Shown: positions 1 to 7,203 of the stretch, in pieces | Numbering within the stretch: position 1 is the stretch's first letter | Layout: every line of letters starts with the position of its first letter | Source of the DNA: an uncultured Propionibacteriaceae bacterium | GTDB taxonomy: Bacteria > Actinomycetota > Actinomycetes > Propionibacteriales > Propionibacteriaceae | Direction of reading: 5' to 3' | Length of the DNA stretch: 7,912 bases | Assembly (NCBI GenBank): GCA_947038745.1 | Contig: CAMQXE010000053.1 | Span: 1-7,912, forward strand | Notes under the pieces: model-generated | What the model was told of the DNA's origin: nothing | Database searches by the model: none | Seen by the model: the letters and a program-made list of their open reading frames with translations, nothing else | Translations under genes and position numbers: made by a program

Positions 1-355
1 CCCAGTCATGCTCATCAAGATCATCAAAAGCCTTATTCAGCAGGCTTGCTGAGGTATCAAGATCAATTTGGAGTTCCAGAGCTGCACGTTCTGAGCCGCG
101 CTCGATAGCCAAATCTTCTGTGTCTGGGTAGAGGTTGCCTGCCTCAGGGTTGGTTAATCGCTGTCGCAACGCATCCGCATTGCGGGCGACATGAGTGGCG
201 ATATGAGCACGGGTCCATCCAGGTAAGTTACTGGGCTGTTGCCAATCATGATCGCTGATAGTGATGGTCCGGCCAAGGAACCGCGTTGTCGCTTCGCGCT
301 TGTGCGCGCGCAAGGTTGCGACGTCAACGCTGGGGATCGGATTGCGGTATTCCAT
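1..355 (-). CDS. Maleylpyruvate isomerase-family (mycothiol-dependent, DinB-like) protein, 5' part, cut by window edge
   Basis: The minus strand is open from an ATG at 355 to the window edge, giving 118 residues of an incomplete protein. Residues 44-63 read as the classic MDMPI N-terminal helix: LPGWTRAHIATHVARN, followed by ADAL. Residues 35-38 (DHDW) and the last visible residues (DDLDEHDW) also fit the DinB/MDMPI four-helix fold. In this family a histidine of the GWT..H...H helix helps bind a divalent metal; H51 and H55 are the candidates here. Members use mycothiol as a thiol cofactor, or are uncharacterised, and are cytoplasmic. The other metal ligands and the C-terminal domain lie outside the window, so the substrate cannot be inferred. 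The gene is divergent from uvrA. The start is supported by TAGGGT six bases upstream; the same stretch (AGGGTGGAG) could also act as a Shine-Dalgarno sequence, so leaderless and led translation cannot be told apart here. Family assignment is firm; exact function is not. Confidence 0.85.
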   Translation of the reverse strand, partial: MEYRNPIPSVDVATLRAHKREATTRFLGRTITISDHDWQQPSNLPGWTRAHIATHVARNADALRQRLTNPEAGNLYPDTEDLAIERGSERAALELQIDLDTSASLLNKAFDDLDEHDW

Positions 356-361
356 AGCTCC

Positions 362-367
362 ACCCTA
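362..367 (-). promoter_or_regulatory. Predicted -10 box of the MDMPI-family gene (TAGGGT)
   Basis: Read on the minus strand the hexamer is TAGGGT, followed by six bases (GGAGCT) and the ATG at 355. It matches the TANNNT core of actinobacterial -10 boxes at the spacing expected when transcription starts on the start codon. It overlaps a purine-rich AGGGTGGAG that could equally be a ribosome binding site, so this is the least certain of the five such sites. I see no good -35 hexamer. Confidence 0.45.
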
Positions 368-417
368 GATGAGAATGACGAAATCTCGAAGGCGCTGGAA
401 TTGTCAGTGCTACCTAA

Positions 418-423
418 TAGGCT
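418..423 (+). promoter_or_regulatory. Predicted -10 box of uvrA (TAGGCT), leaderless start
   Basis: TAGGCT lies six bases (AGAGAG) before the uvrA ATG at 430, placing the likely transcription start on the A of the start codon. The AGAGAG directly touching the ATG is too close to work as a normal Shine-Dalgarno sequence. No convincing TTGACA-like hexamer lies 16-18 bp further upstream; TTGTCA at 401-406 is only 11 bp away, which is too short. Confidence 0.55.
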
Positions 424-429
424 AGAGAG

Positions 430-3405
430 ATGAGCTTTGAGAGTCTGACAGTGCGCGGAGCCCGCGAGCATAATCTACGTAATGTTTCGGTGGAACTGCC
501 ACGGGATTCTCTCATCGTATTTACCGGGCTTTCTGGGTCGGGGAAGTCCTCCTTGGCTTTCGATACGATCTTTGCCGAGGGGCAACGTCGCTACATTGAG
601 TCGCTTTCTGCCTACGCACGCCAGTTCTTGGGTCAGATGGCAAAGCCTGACGTGGACTTTATTGAGGGGCTTTCGCCAGCAGTCTCAATTGATCAAAAAT
701 CAACGTCGCGCAACCCGCGATCAACGGTAGGTACGATCACTGAAGTCTACGATTACCTTCGCTTACTCTACGCCCGGATCGGGCACCCGCATTGCCCAGA
801 ATGCGCTTCTCCAATTTCTAGGCAGTCGCCGCAAACTATCGTGGATCGGCTGCTGTCCCTACCTGAGGGGACTAGGTTTCAGATCCTGGCGCCGGTAGTT
901 CGCGGGCGTAAAGGCGAGTATCAGGAGCTATATCGCACACTTGCAACACAGGGCTTTGCTCGTGCTCGTACCGACGGTGAAGTCCATCAACTTGCAGAAC
1001 CTCCTACTCTCGATAAGCAGAAAAAGCACAATATCGAGATCATCGTCGATCGGATCGTCATTAAGGCAGGTATCAAGCAGCGGCTGACAGATTCGGTAGA
1101 AACCGCGCTTGGTCATGCTGATGGCATCGTTGCGATTGACTTTGTTGATCTCGACGTAAACGATCCAGGGCGAGAGAAGCGTTATTCGGAGAATCTCGCC
1201 TGCCCGCAAGGCCATGACATCTCCATTGAGGAATTAGAGCCTCGCCAGTTCTCCTTCAACGCCCCCTGGGGTGCATGCCCGGAATGTTCAGGGATTGGGA
1301 CCACCCTAGAAGTTGATCCAGAGCTGGTTGTGCCTGATGAAGATAAATCACTAGAAGATGGGGCAATTCAGCCCTGGTCTTCGTCTCATATCGCTGGTTA
1401 TTTCCTCACTGTTTTTACATCAATGGCTGAGGAACATGGGTTCTCTATCTCGTCTCCATGGAAGGAACTCTCCAAGGAGACGCAAGAACTGCTGTTATAT
1501 GGGGCGAACAAGCCGGTCTATGTGAAACACCGTAATCGTTTTGGGCGAGTCAGAACATTCAACGCCAACTATGAGGGTGCTATCGACTATGTGAAACGTC
1601 GGCATGCCGATGCGGAGACAGACACTTCACGAGAGCGTTATGCCGGGTATATGCGAGAAATCCCGTGCTCGGCCTGCCATGGGGCCAGGCTTAAACCTGC
1701 CTCTTTGGCTGTCACTATTGGCGGTAAGAACATCTCTGAGGTAGCGAATCTCTCCATTGGGGAGGCGGGCGCTTTTATCGACGAGATTGAGCTATCCGAT
1801 CGGGAAATGAAGATCGCGGAGCGCGTAGTAAAAGAAATTAAAGAGCGGCTGCGGTTCCTCCTTGACGTCGGACTGGATTACCTCACGTTGTCGCGGCCGG
1901 CTGGCACCCTTTCTGGTGGCGAAGCGCAACGTATTCGGTTAGCAACGCAGATCGGTTCAGGCTTAGTAGGAGTGCTCTATGTGCTTGATGAGCCATCTAT
2001 TGGTCTGCACCAGCGCGATAATCAACGGCTGATTGAGACTTTGATTCGGCTGCGCGACATGGGTAACACTCTCATCGTTGTCGAACATGATGAGGACACA
2101 ATTCGAGTAGCTGACTGGATCGTTGATATCGGTCCAGGAGCTGGAGAACACGGTGGCAATGTGGTCTACTCCGGGCCTGTGCCTGGGCTGCTAGAAGCAT
2201 CTGATTCGCCTACCGGGGCTTACCTATCAGGACGCAAGCAGATCCCACTCCCAGCGGCTCGACGTCGAGCTAATCCGGAGCGGGTAATCACAGTGCAGCA
2301 CGCAACAGAGAATAATTTGCGCGATGTTACTGTCGATTTCCCGCTGGGAGAGTTTATCGCCGTAACTGGTGTTTCTGGATCGGGTAAATCGACCCTGGTC
2401 AATCGGATCCTCTACAGCGCGCTGGCAAAGGAACTGTATAACGCCAAACAGGTACCAGGGCGCCACAAAAAGATCAGTGGAGTTGAGCACATCGACAAAA
2501 TTATTCATGTCGATCAGTCGCCGATTGGTCGAACACCACGTTCCAACCCTGCTACCTACACCGGTGTTTTCGATAAGATCCGTTCGCTCTTTGCAGAAAC
2601 GCACGAAGCAAAGGTGCGCGGCTACGGGCCGGGGCGGTTCTCTTTTAACGTCAAAGGTGGGCGCTGCGAAAGTTGTGCAGGAGATGGCACGATCAAGTAT
2701 GAGATGAACTTCCTTCCCGACGTCTATGTGGTGTGTGAAACCTGTCATGGTTCTCGCTACAACCGGGAAACATTGGAAGTTCACTACAAGAACAAGACCA
2801 TCGCTGAGGTGCTCAACCTTCCAATTGAGGAGGCATTGGAGTTCTTCCGGGCAGTTCCAGCCATTGCACGGCACCTGCAGACCCTAGTCGATGTAGGGCT
2901 GGGATATGTGCGCATGGGACAACCAGCGACAACGCTTTCAGGTGGAGAAGCCCAACGGGTAAAGCTCGCCGCCGAGCTTCAGCGACGTTCGACAGGCCGC
3001 ACGTTGTATGTTCTCGACGAACCAACCACGGGTTTGCATTTTGATGACATAAATAAATTGTTGATAGTGCTTCAACGCTTGGTTTCCGGAGGAAATACCG
3101 TTGTGGTCATTGAACACAATTTAGACGTCATAAAGACGGCTGACTGGATCATAGATATGGGGCCAGAAGGTGGTTCGCGTGGAGGGTACATCGTCGCTGA
3201 GGGCACTCCGGAACAGGTAGCAGCCACACCAGAGTCCTACACGGGGCAATTCCTCGCCGATATTCTCCAGGGCACCCAGGTGCCGATGGCAGAGGTACCG
3301 GAATCTTCCGCTGTAGATACCAAGAAGAAGGCAGCCACGCGCAAGAAACCTACTGCGCCGGCCAAGACAGCGACGGCATCGCAGAAACGAGCTAAGAACA
3401 GCTAA
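430..3405 (+). CDS. uvrA: UvrABC system protein A (excinuclease ATPase subunit)
   Basis: A complete 991-residue UvrA, the dimeric ATPase that finds bulky DNA lesions and loads UvrB in nucleotide excision repair. The N-terminus ([20 protein letters not shown], 7-26) is family-typical. ABC module I has Walker A GLSGSGKS (33-40), signature LSGGEAQR (494-501) and Walker B LYVLDEP (516-522). Module II has Walker A GVSGSGKS (647-654), signature LSGGEAQR (836-843) and Walker B LYVLDEP (859-865). Zinc modules are C258/H262/C283/C286 (CPxGH form), C746/C749/C769/C772, and a pair of CxxC motifs at 122-125 and 413-416. All catalytic motifs are intact. The protein is somewhat longer than the usual 940-970 residues because of a Lys/Ala/Thr-rich tail from about residue 964. 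The start at 430 keeps the conserved N-terminus at the expected place and is supported by TAGGCT six bases upstream. I see no LexA/SOS box. The stop lies 12 bp from the convergent gene. Confidence 0.99.
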   Translation: MSFESLTVRGAREHNLRNVSVELPRDSLIVFTGLSGSGKSSLAFDTIFAEGQRRYIESLSAYARQFLGQMAKPDVDFIEGLSPAVSIDQKSTSRNPRSTVGTITEVYDYLRLLYARIGHPHCPECASPISRQSPQTIVDRLLSLPEGTRFQILAPVVRGRKGEYQELYRTLATQGFARARTDGEVHQLAEPPTLDKQKKHNIEIIVDRIVIKAGIKQRLTDSVETALGHADGIVAIDFVDLDVNDPGREKRYSENLACPQGHDISIEELEPRQFSFNAPWGACPECSGIGTTLEVDPELVVPDEDKSLEDGAIQPWSSSHIAGYFLTVFTSMAEEHGFSISSPWKELSKETQELLLYGANKPVYVKHRNRFGRVRTFNANYEGAIDYVKRRHADAETDTSRERYAGYMREIPCSACHGARLKPASLAVTIGGKNISEVANLSIGEAGAFIDEIELSDREMKIAERVVKEIKERLRFLLDVGLDYLTLSRPAGTLSGGEAQRIRLATQIGSGLVGVLYVLDEPSIGLHQRDNQRLIETLIRLRDMGNTLIVVEHDEDTIRVADWIVDIGPGAGEHGGNVVYSGPVPGLLEASDSPTGAYLSGRKQIPLPAARRRANPERVITVQHATENNLRDVTVDFPLGEFIAVTGVSGSGKSTLVNRILYSALAKELYNAKQVPGRHKKISGVEHIDKIIHVDQSPIGRTPRSNPATYTGVFDKIRSLFAETHEAKVRGYGPGRFSFNVKGGRCESCAGDGTIKYEMNFLPDVYVVCETCHGSRYNRETLEVHYKNKTIAEVLNLPIEEALEFFRAVPAIARHLQTLVDVGLGYVRMGQPATTLSGGEAQRVKLAAELQRRSTGRTLYVLDEPTTGLHFDDINKLLIVLQRLVSGGNTVVVIEHNLDVIKTADWIIDMGPEGGSRGGYIVAEGTPEQVAATPESYTGQFLADILQGTQVPMAEVPESSAVDTKKKAATRKKPTAPAKTATASQKRAKNS

Positions 3406-3417
3406 CGGGGCAATGAT

Positions 3418-4077
3418 TCACAGGCTACGTGACCGTAACGACAGGCCATGGGCATCTGCCCAGATGCTTCGTAAGTCGCTAATCGTCTTTAACGCAAGCA
3501 GCACAAGAGTCGCAGAGAGTGCTGCTGTATTGCTGTCCCAGAAGCTCACGACATGCCCCCGAGACGGTGCGACAAAGTCATACATGTGGAGAAAACCAGT
3601 TGCGATGATGCCGAGATGAAGTACCCAAATACGTCGATAAGGAGAACGGAACACGTCTGACGGGCTGTGATGGAGGTTCTGTTTCGTTGCGAACCACGTT
3701 GTTACCAGCTCGGCTAGATAACGAAACGTGATTAAGACAACGGAAACTAATAGCACCATCGGCATGAACTTGACTCCCATGCGTGGAGCGAACTTAAGGG
3801 TAAAGAAACCATGAGTAATACAGAAAATCCCGTAATACATAGCGAACTGCTTACCCAGATAGAAAGCTGATCCCTGCGGGGAGGGGAGCTTCGCTGTCAC
3901 AATGCGGACGTAACCGAAGATCCCCACGATAACGTTCTCTACCCAGAACAAGACAAAGATATTGCCCTTAGGCCAACCAAGTTTCCACACGCCAAACGCC
4001 ATCGTAAAGTTGAGCACCACTGCGGCGAGCATTGAGGCCAGAACATTAAGTTTGGGAGCGGCTGCGGGAGTCGTCAT
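3418..4077 (-). CDS. DUF6498-like multi-pass membrane protein
   Basis: A 219-residue integral membrane protein of unknown function with about six hydrophobic segments (roughly 12-31, 40-60, 74-98, 104-127, 148-168, 183-203). Several signatures resemble the DUF6498 family as I remember it: LFWVENVIVGIFG (43-55), YGIFCITHGFF (82-92), SPYRRIWVLHLGIIATGF (145-162) and ALKTISDLRSI (195-205). No enzymatic function is established for that family to my knowledge. The frame is open further upstream to an ATG at 4140, which would add 21 mostly polar residues. I prefer 4077 because TACCGT sits exactly six bases before it, as at the other leaderless starts here, and the protein then begins MTTPAAAPKLNV just ahead of the first membrane segment; the 4140 ATG has neither a -10 box nor a Shine-Dalgarno at a useful distance. 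It is convergent with uvrA, ending 12 bp from its stop, and lies 90 bp downstream of the SEC-C gene, so it probably has its own promoter. Confidence 0.85.
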   Translation of the reverse strand: MTTPAAAPKLNVLASMLAAVVLNFTMAFGVWKLGWPKGNIFVLFWVENVIVGIFGYVRIVTAKLPSPQGSAFYLGKQFAMYYGIFCITHGFFTLKFAPRMGVKFMPMVLLVSVVLITFRYLAELVTTWFATKQNLHHSPSDVFRSPYRRIWVLHLGIIATGFLHMYDFVAPSRGHVVSFWDSNTAALSATLVLLALKTISDLRSIWADAHGLSLRSRSL

Positions 4078-4083
4078 ATGTCT

Positions 4084-4089
4084 ACGGTA
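4084..4089 (-). promoter_or_regulatory. Predicted -10 box of the DUF6498-like gene (TACCGT), leaderless start
   Basis: On the minus strand TACCGT is followed by six bases (AGACAT) and the ATG at 4077. This matches the TANNNT-to-start spacing seen at uvrA and uvrC and is the main reason for choosing this start over the in-frame ATG at 4140. No -35 hexamer is recognisable. Confidence 0.5.
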
Positions 4090-4167
4090 GATGAGTAAAG
4101 GTGCAGATCCGGCAGAACTCGGGTCGCATGAGACGTTCATCGACGGTGATGGAGGAGACCTTGGGGC

Positions 4168-4554
4168 TTATAGTGCCTCTTCATACATCCAGCGTCCAGC
4201 ACGGCGAGAGAACGTGGAACGCTCGCGCATCTGGCCGCCATCGTAGTGCGCGATGAACTCGACGATGCCAGTCTGATCATCGGGGCTGCCGCCGAGAACC
4301 TCGAGAATCTCTAACCGAGTCCAGACCGTGTCATCAGTGGTAATGGAATTGGGGCGGAACTTCGGGTGCCAGGTGCGGAACAGATAATCGTCGTGCCGCA
4401 CCGCAAATGCGCAGTACCGCGAGCGCATGAGTTCTTCAGCGGTGCTTGCCAGTTGGCTGCCATCGTGGAGCGGGCCGCAGCACTCATCGTAGGCGCCGTA
4501 CCCACAGGGGCACTGCGTCGGATAAGTCCTGATTCTCAGGTGGGAGAGAGTCAT
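4168..4554 (-). CDS. YchJ/UPF0225-family protein with SEC-C zinc motif
   Basis: A 128-residue cytoplasmic protein. The N-terminal CPCGYGAYDECC (15-26) is a SEC-C zinc-binding motif of CxCx7CC form (C15, C17, C25, C26), related to the metal-binding tail of SecA. It runs into the YchJ-type segment ELMRSRYCAF with YLFRTWHP (41-64), then an NTF2-like fold ending in ERSTFSRRAGRWMYEE (111-126). It lacks the second, C-terminal SEC-C motif found in the longer E. coli YchJ. The biochemical role of the family is not established; zinc binding is inferred from the motif. The frame extends upstream to 4602, but the start at 4554 is favoured by an AGGA Shine-Dalgarno eight bases upstream and by homology beginning soon after. 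This start lies 4 bp beyond the Nudix stop codon, so the two genes are almost certainly one transcript with coupled translation. Confidence 0.88.
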   Translation of the reverse strand: MTLSHLRIRTYPTQCPCGYGAYDECCGPLHDGSQLASTAEELMRSRYCAFAVRHDDYLFRTWHPKFRPNSITTDDTVWTRLEILEVLGGSPDDQTGIVEFIAHYDGGQMRERSTFSRRAGRWMYEEAL

Positions 4555-4558
4555 CGAT

Positions 4559-5038
4559 CTAATCCTGCTGCTGGTTGAGCGTGGCCAGACAGATACGCAC
4601 ATAGCGTGGTAGATCAGCGCCTTCGACCGGGCACGCGCCTGAGCCAGCGTCGAGCTCGTCGAGAGTTACCCATGCAGCGCGCTCTACCGTACCTATTTCG
4701 CCCTCCTCTAGACCATCTAAACTCAGGGGCGTATCGGCGTCGAGACGGCAAGTAAAGATGTGCTGTTCTTGGACAATGTGGGTATCTCCCCAATCAAACT
4801 CAACGGTTTCGATGATGATCGGGGTGCCGAGATCAGTTTCATCAATGCGGACGCTGACCTCTTCGAACATCTCTCGAGCCGCAGCTTGACGAACGGTTTC
4901 ATCGCCTTCTATACCGCCACCGATAGTAAACCAGAATGGCTGATCAGGCCGATTTGGCTCATGCCCATAGAGGAGGAGCGCGCGGCTGCTGGAATCGATA
5001 GGGATGACACGGCCCGTCACCCGATTCATGGTTTTCAC
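4559..5038 (-). CDS. Nudix hydrolase
   Basis: A 159-residue Nudix-fold protein; such enzymes cleave nucleoside diphosphates linked to another group, using Mg2+ or Mn2+. The Nudix box spans residues 41-63 (G-x5-E-x7-REMFEEVSV), with E56, E59 and E60 as the metal-binding glutamates. The late box glycine is serine here (S62); catalytic positions are intact. FWFTIGGGIEGDE (35-47) is the usual lead-in, and AAWVTLDEL (121-129) matches the common C-terminal Nudix pattern. Substrate cannot be told from sequence: NTP-pool cleaning, ADP-ribose and other substrates all remain possible. The start is GTG at 5038, supported by TAGTCT seven bases upstream; an ATG three codons later (5029) is the alternative. 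It is first in a two-gene unit with the SEC-C gene and divergent from uvrC across 151 bp. Confidence 0.93.
   Translation of the reverse strand: MKTMNRVTGRVIPIDSSSRALLLYGHEPNRPDQPFWFTIGGGIEGDETVRQAAAREMFEEVSVRIDETDLGTPIIIETVEFDWGDTHIVQEQHIFTCRLDADTPLSLDGLEEGEIGTVERAAWVTLDELDAGSGACPVEGADLPRYVRICLATLNQQQD
4563..4566 (-). promoter_or_regulatory. Ribosome binding site of the SEC-C gene (AGGA)
   Basis: AGGA on the minus strand sits eight bases before the ATG at 4554 and lies inside the last codons of the Nudix gene, just ahead of its TAG stop. It selects 4554 over the upstream in-frame ATG at 4602. It is the clearest Shine-Dalgarno in the window, at the one gene that is clearly internal to an operon. 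Confidence 0.6.
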
Positions 5039-5045
5039 ACAGCTC

Positions 5046-5051
5046 AGACTA
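5046..5051 (-). promoter_or_regulatory. Predicted -10 box of the Nudix gene (TAGTCT), leaderless GTG start
   Basis: On the minus strand TAGTCT is followed by seven bases (GAGCTGT) and the GTG at 5038. The spacing supports GTG as the true start instead of the ATG at 5029. No Shine-Dalgarno sequence precedes either candidate and no -35 hexamer is clear. Confidence 0.5.
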
Positions 5052-5177
5052 GTCCGTCAGAACTGGTGATCTGCTTTTGTTGAGACCTCTTCAGGGCTGC
5101 GCTGCTGGCGCATGGACCCTCGGATATCCAGGTATAGCTGGGCTAGATGGCAGCAAGATTCTCGGGTTTTCACCGAC

Positions 5178-5183
5178 TAGACT
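5178..5183 (+). promoter_or_regulatory. Predicted -10 box of uvrC (TAGACT), leaderless start
   Basis: TAGACT is followed by six bases (TCCACT) and the uvrC ATG at 5190, the same geometry as at uvrA. There is no Shine-Dalgarno sequence before the ATG, which makes the leaderless reading stronger here than at the MDMPI-family gene. A -35 hexamer 16-18 bp upstream is not recognisable. Confidence 0.6.
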
Positions 5184-5189
5184 TCCACT

Positions 5190-7130
5190 ATGGCTGATCC
5201 GTCGACGTACCGTCCCGCTCCAGGGACGATTCCGACAGATCCAGGTGTCTATCGATTTACTGATCCGCAGGGGATCGTTATCTACGTGGGTAAAGCCAAG
5301 AACCTGCGGCAACGGCTAAATAACTACTTTGCAGATATTGCTTCTCTCCATCCGCGCACACAACGCATGGTACAAACTGCAGCCAAGGTCGAATGGACTG
5401 TGGTGCAGAACGAAGTCGAGTCCCTGCAGCTGGAAAATACCTGGATCAAGCTGTACGACCCCCGCTTCAACGTCCGGCTACGCGACGATAAGTCCTACCC
5501 CTGGCTTTGTGTGACCTGGAACGAGGAATACCCCAGAGTATTCATCGGCCGGGGCGCACTTAAAAAAGGTAATCGCTATTTCGGTCCTTATGGCGCAGCG
5601 TGGGCTATCCGCGATACCGTCGATCTGCTGTTGCGAGTATTTCCTATGCGCTCGTGTACCCAAGGCGTTTTCCGGAACGCCAAGGCAGCAGGGCGTCCTT
5701 GTCTGTTAGGCCATATCGGTAAGTGCGTTGCACCGTGCGTTGATGCAGTATCGGAGATACAACATCGTCAGATAGCTGACGACTTCTGCGCTTTCATGCG
5801 GGGTGAATCAGCCGCTTATTTACGTAAAGTGGAGCAGCAGATGCGTGATGCGGCTGCCTGCCAAGACTATGAGCGGGCCGCCAAATATCGTGACGATTTA
5901 ATGGCACTGCGGAAAGCTACAGAACGGCAAGCCATCGTGCTGACCGATGGCACGGATGCTGACATTCTTGCTATCGCTGAAGATCCGCTGGAGATCGCAG
6001 TCCAGATCTTTCATATTCGGGATGGACGAGTATGTGGTGAACGTGGCTGGGTTGCAGACCGAACTGATGATGCCGGGGTGCCGGAGTTCATTGAAACCTG
6101 CCTGATGAAGCTCTATGAGAATGTCGAAGCTCGCGCTATTCCGACGCTCATTTTGGTCCCAGAGCTCCCACCTAGTACTGCGTTAGTGGAATTGTTGAGC
6201 GAGCAACGCGGTGCGCAGGTTGAGATTCGAGTACCGCAGCGTGGCGATAAGCGCATACTTCTCGACACTGTGGCAAAGAACGCGGCGGAAGCACTGCAAC
6301 AGCATCGGACTAAACGGGCCAGCGATCTGTCCACCCGCGCCCGGGCTATGGAAGAGATCCAAGAAGCATTAGGGCTATCAACTGCTCCGCTTCGCATTGA
6401 GTGCTACGACATCTCGCACACGATGGGTCAAGAAGTGGTGGGCTCTATGGTCGTCTTTGAAGATGGCATGGCGCGAAAGTCTGAGTATCGACGATTCATC
6501 ATCCGCAGTTTTTCTGGATCAAATGATTTTGCAGCCATGCACGAGGTGCTCACTCGTCGCTTCACCCGCATGCTCGAAGACCAAGCAGCTATGAAGGACG
6601 AGGTGACTCTCGTAGATCCGCTTACAGGCGTTCCCCGCAGATTTGCCTATCAGCCAGCGCTGGTTGTTGTCGACGGCGGTGCTCCCCAAGTTGCTGCGGC
6701 ACAGCAGGTTCTCGATGAACTCGGCCTGACCGATATTGCCTTATGTGGTTTGGCCAAACGGCTAGAGGAAGTGTGGTTGCCGGGAGAGGACTGGCCGATC
6801 ATCTTGCCTCGAACATCTGAAGGGCTTTACTTGTTACAACGGCTCCGAGACGAATCGCATCGATTCGCCATCACCCATCATCGATCCCGACGCGGTAAAG
6901 CCATGATTGATTCTGTTCTTGATGCGATCCCAGGATTGGGTGAATCTCGGCGTAAGGCACTGATTACGCACTTTGGCAGCGTAAAGAAACTCCGGCAGGC
7001 CACCGTCGAAGACATTACGGTGCTACCAGGGTTTGGGCCGGTTCTAGCTGAAGCCATTGTGAGTGCGTTAAACGCAGAACCTCAACGAGAACAGCTCAAC
7101 GCTGCTACTGGGGAATTAACCGAATCATAA
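5190..7130 (+). CDS. uvrC: UvrABC system protein C (excinuclease incision subunit)
   Basis: A complete 646-residue UvrC, which makes both the 3' and 5' incisions around a lesion on the UvrB-DNA complex. Domains in order: the GIY-YIG nuclease (about 14-95) with GVYRF (19-23), IYVG (31-34), R40 and the conserved NEVES...LEN helix (74-83); a cysteine cluster C156, C171, C179, C183; the UVR domain that contacts UvrB (about 213-247, including [11 protein letters not shown]); an RNase H-like nuclease with CYDISH (D407), NDFAAM (D446), VVVDGG (D495) and HRFAITHHR (H557); and a tandem helix-hairpin-helix (about 575-628, [18 protein letters not shown] and [12 protein letters not shown]). All expected catalytic positions are present. 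Length is normal for actinobacteria, including the [12 protein letters not shown] insert (476-487) before VVVDGG. The ATG at 5190 is supported by conserved N-terminal spacing and TAGACT six bases upstream. rapZ follows after a gap of about 75 bp and may be partly co-transcribed. Confidence 0.99.
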   Translation: MADPSTYRPAPGTIPTDPGVYRFTDPQGIVIYVGKAKNLRQRLNNYFADIASLHPRTQRMVQTAAKVEWTVVQNEVESLQLENTWIKLYDPRFNVRLRDDKSYPWLCVTWNEEYPRVFIGRGALKKGNRYFGPYGAAWAIRDTVDLLLRVFPMRSCTQGVFRNAKAAGRPCLLGHIGKCVAPCVDAVSEIQHRQIADDFCAFMRGESAAYLRKVEQQMRDAAACQDYERAAKYRDDLMALRKATERQAIVLTDGTDADILAIAEDPLEIAVQIFHIRDGRVCGERGWVADRTDDAGVPEFIETCLMKLYENVEARAIPTLILVPELPPSTALVELLSEQRGAQVEIRVPQRGDKRILLDTVAKNAAEALQQHRTKRASDLSTRARAMEEIQEALGLSTAPLRIECYDISHTMGQEVVGSMVVFEDGMARKSEYRRFIIRSFSGSNDFAAMHEVLTRRFTRMLEDQAAMKDEVTLVDPLTGVPRRFAYQPALVVVDGGAPQVAAAQQVLDELGLTDIALCGLAKRLEEVWLPGEDWPIILPRTSEGLYLLQRLRDESHRFAITHHRSRRGKAMIDSVLDAIPGLGESRRKALITHFGSVKKLRQATVEDITVLPGFGPVLAEAIVSALNAEPQREQLNAATGELTES

Positions 7131-7203
7131 ATTAACAAGCAATGTGCTGTGGATCATCGCAGCGATGAGGCTTCTGGCGCGTAGGTGCGATAAACACGGC
7201 ACA

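Larger units (their letters stand above)
5039..5189. other. Divergent intergenic region between the Nudix gene and uvrC
   Basis: This 151 bp carries the predicted -10 boxes of both genes near its two ends (TAGTCT and TAGACT). In the middle are a perfect 8 bp palindrome GGATATCC (5122-5129), overlapping a CCAG-N6-CTGG inverted repeat (5128-5141), and TAGC-N3-GCTA (5135-5145). These could be an operator or chance; the arms are short. No LexA-type SOS box of the GAACN4GTTC kind is visible, and no RNA gene is apparent. Confidence 0.5.

Noticed and set aside
401..423. TTGTCA (401-406) as -35 box of uvrA
   Set aside because: The spacing to TAGGCT is only 11 bp, too short for a sigma70-type promoter.
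154..471. 105-codon minus-strand open frame at the left end
   Set aside because: It is a different frame from the MDMPI-family gene, which carries the family motif; it also runs into the uvrA start and shows no family signature.
2227..2874. 215-codon open frame on the minus strand inside uvrA
   Set aside because: It lies wholly opposite the conserved second ABC module of uvrA, has no recognisable motif and no promoter or ribosome binding site, and is explained by codon bias of the real gene.
4555..4602. 16-codon N-terminal extension of the SEC-C protein
   Set aside because: It overlaps the Nudix 3' end, lacks a ribosome binding site and is not expected in the YchJ family; ATG 4554 has AGGA at good spacing.
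3418..5189. Possible defence island or undescribed multi-gene system between uvrA and uvrC
   Set aside because: The three genes are a membrane DUF, a YchJ-type protein and a Nudix enzyme, with no nuclease, toxin, phage or transposase signature and base composition like the neighbours. Only the Nudix/SEC-C pair looks coupled.
7131..7203. Possible rho-independent terminator after uvrC
   Set aside because: I found no stable stem followed by a T-run in this gap.
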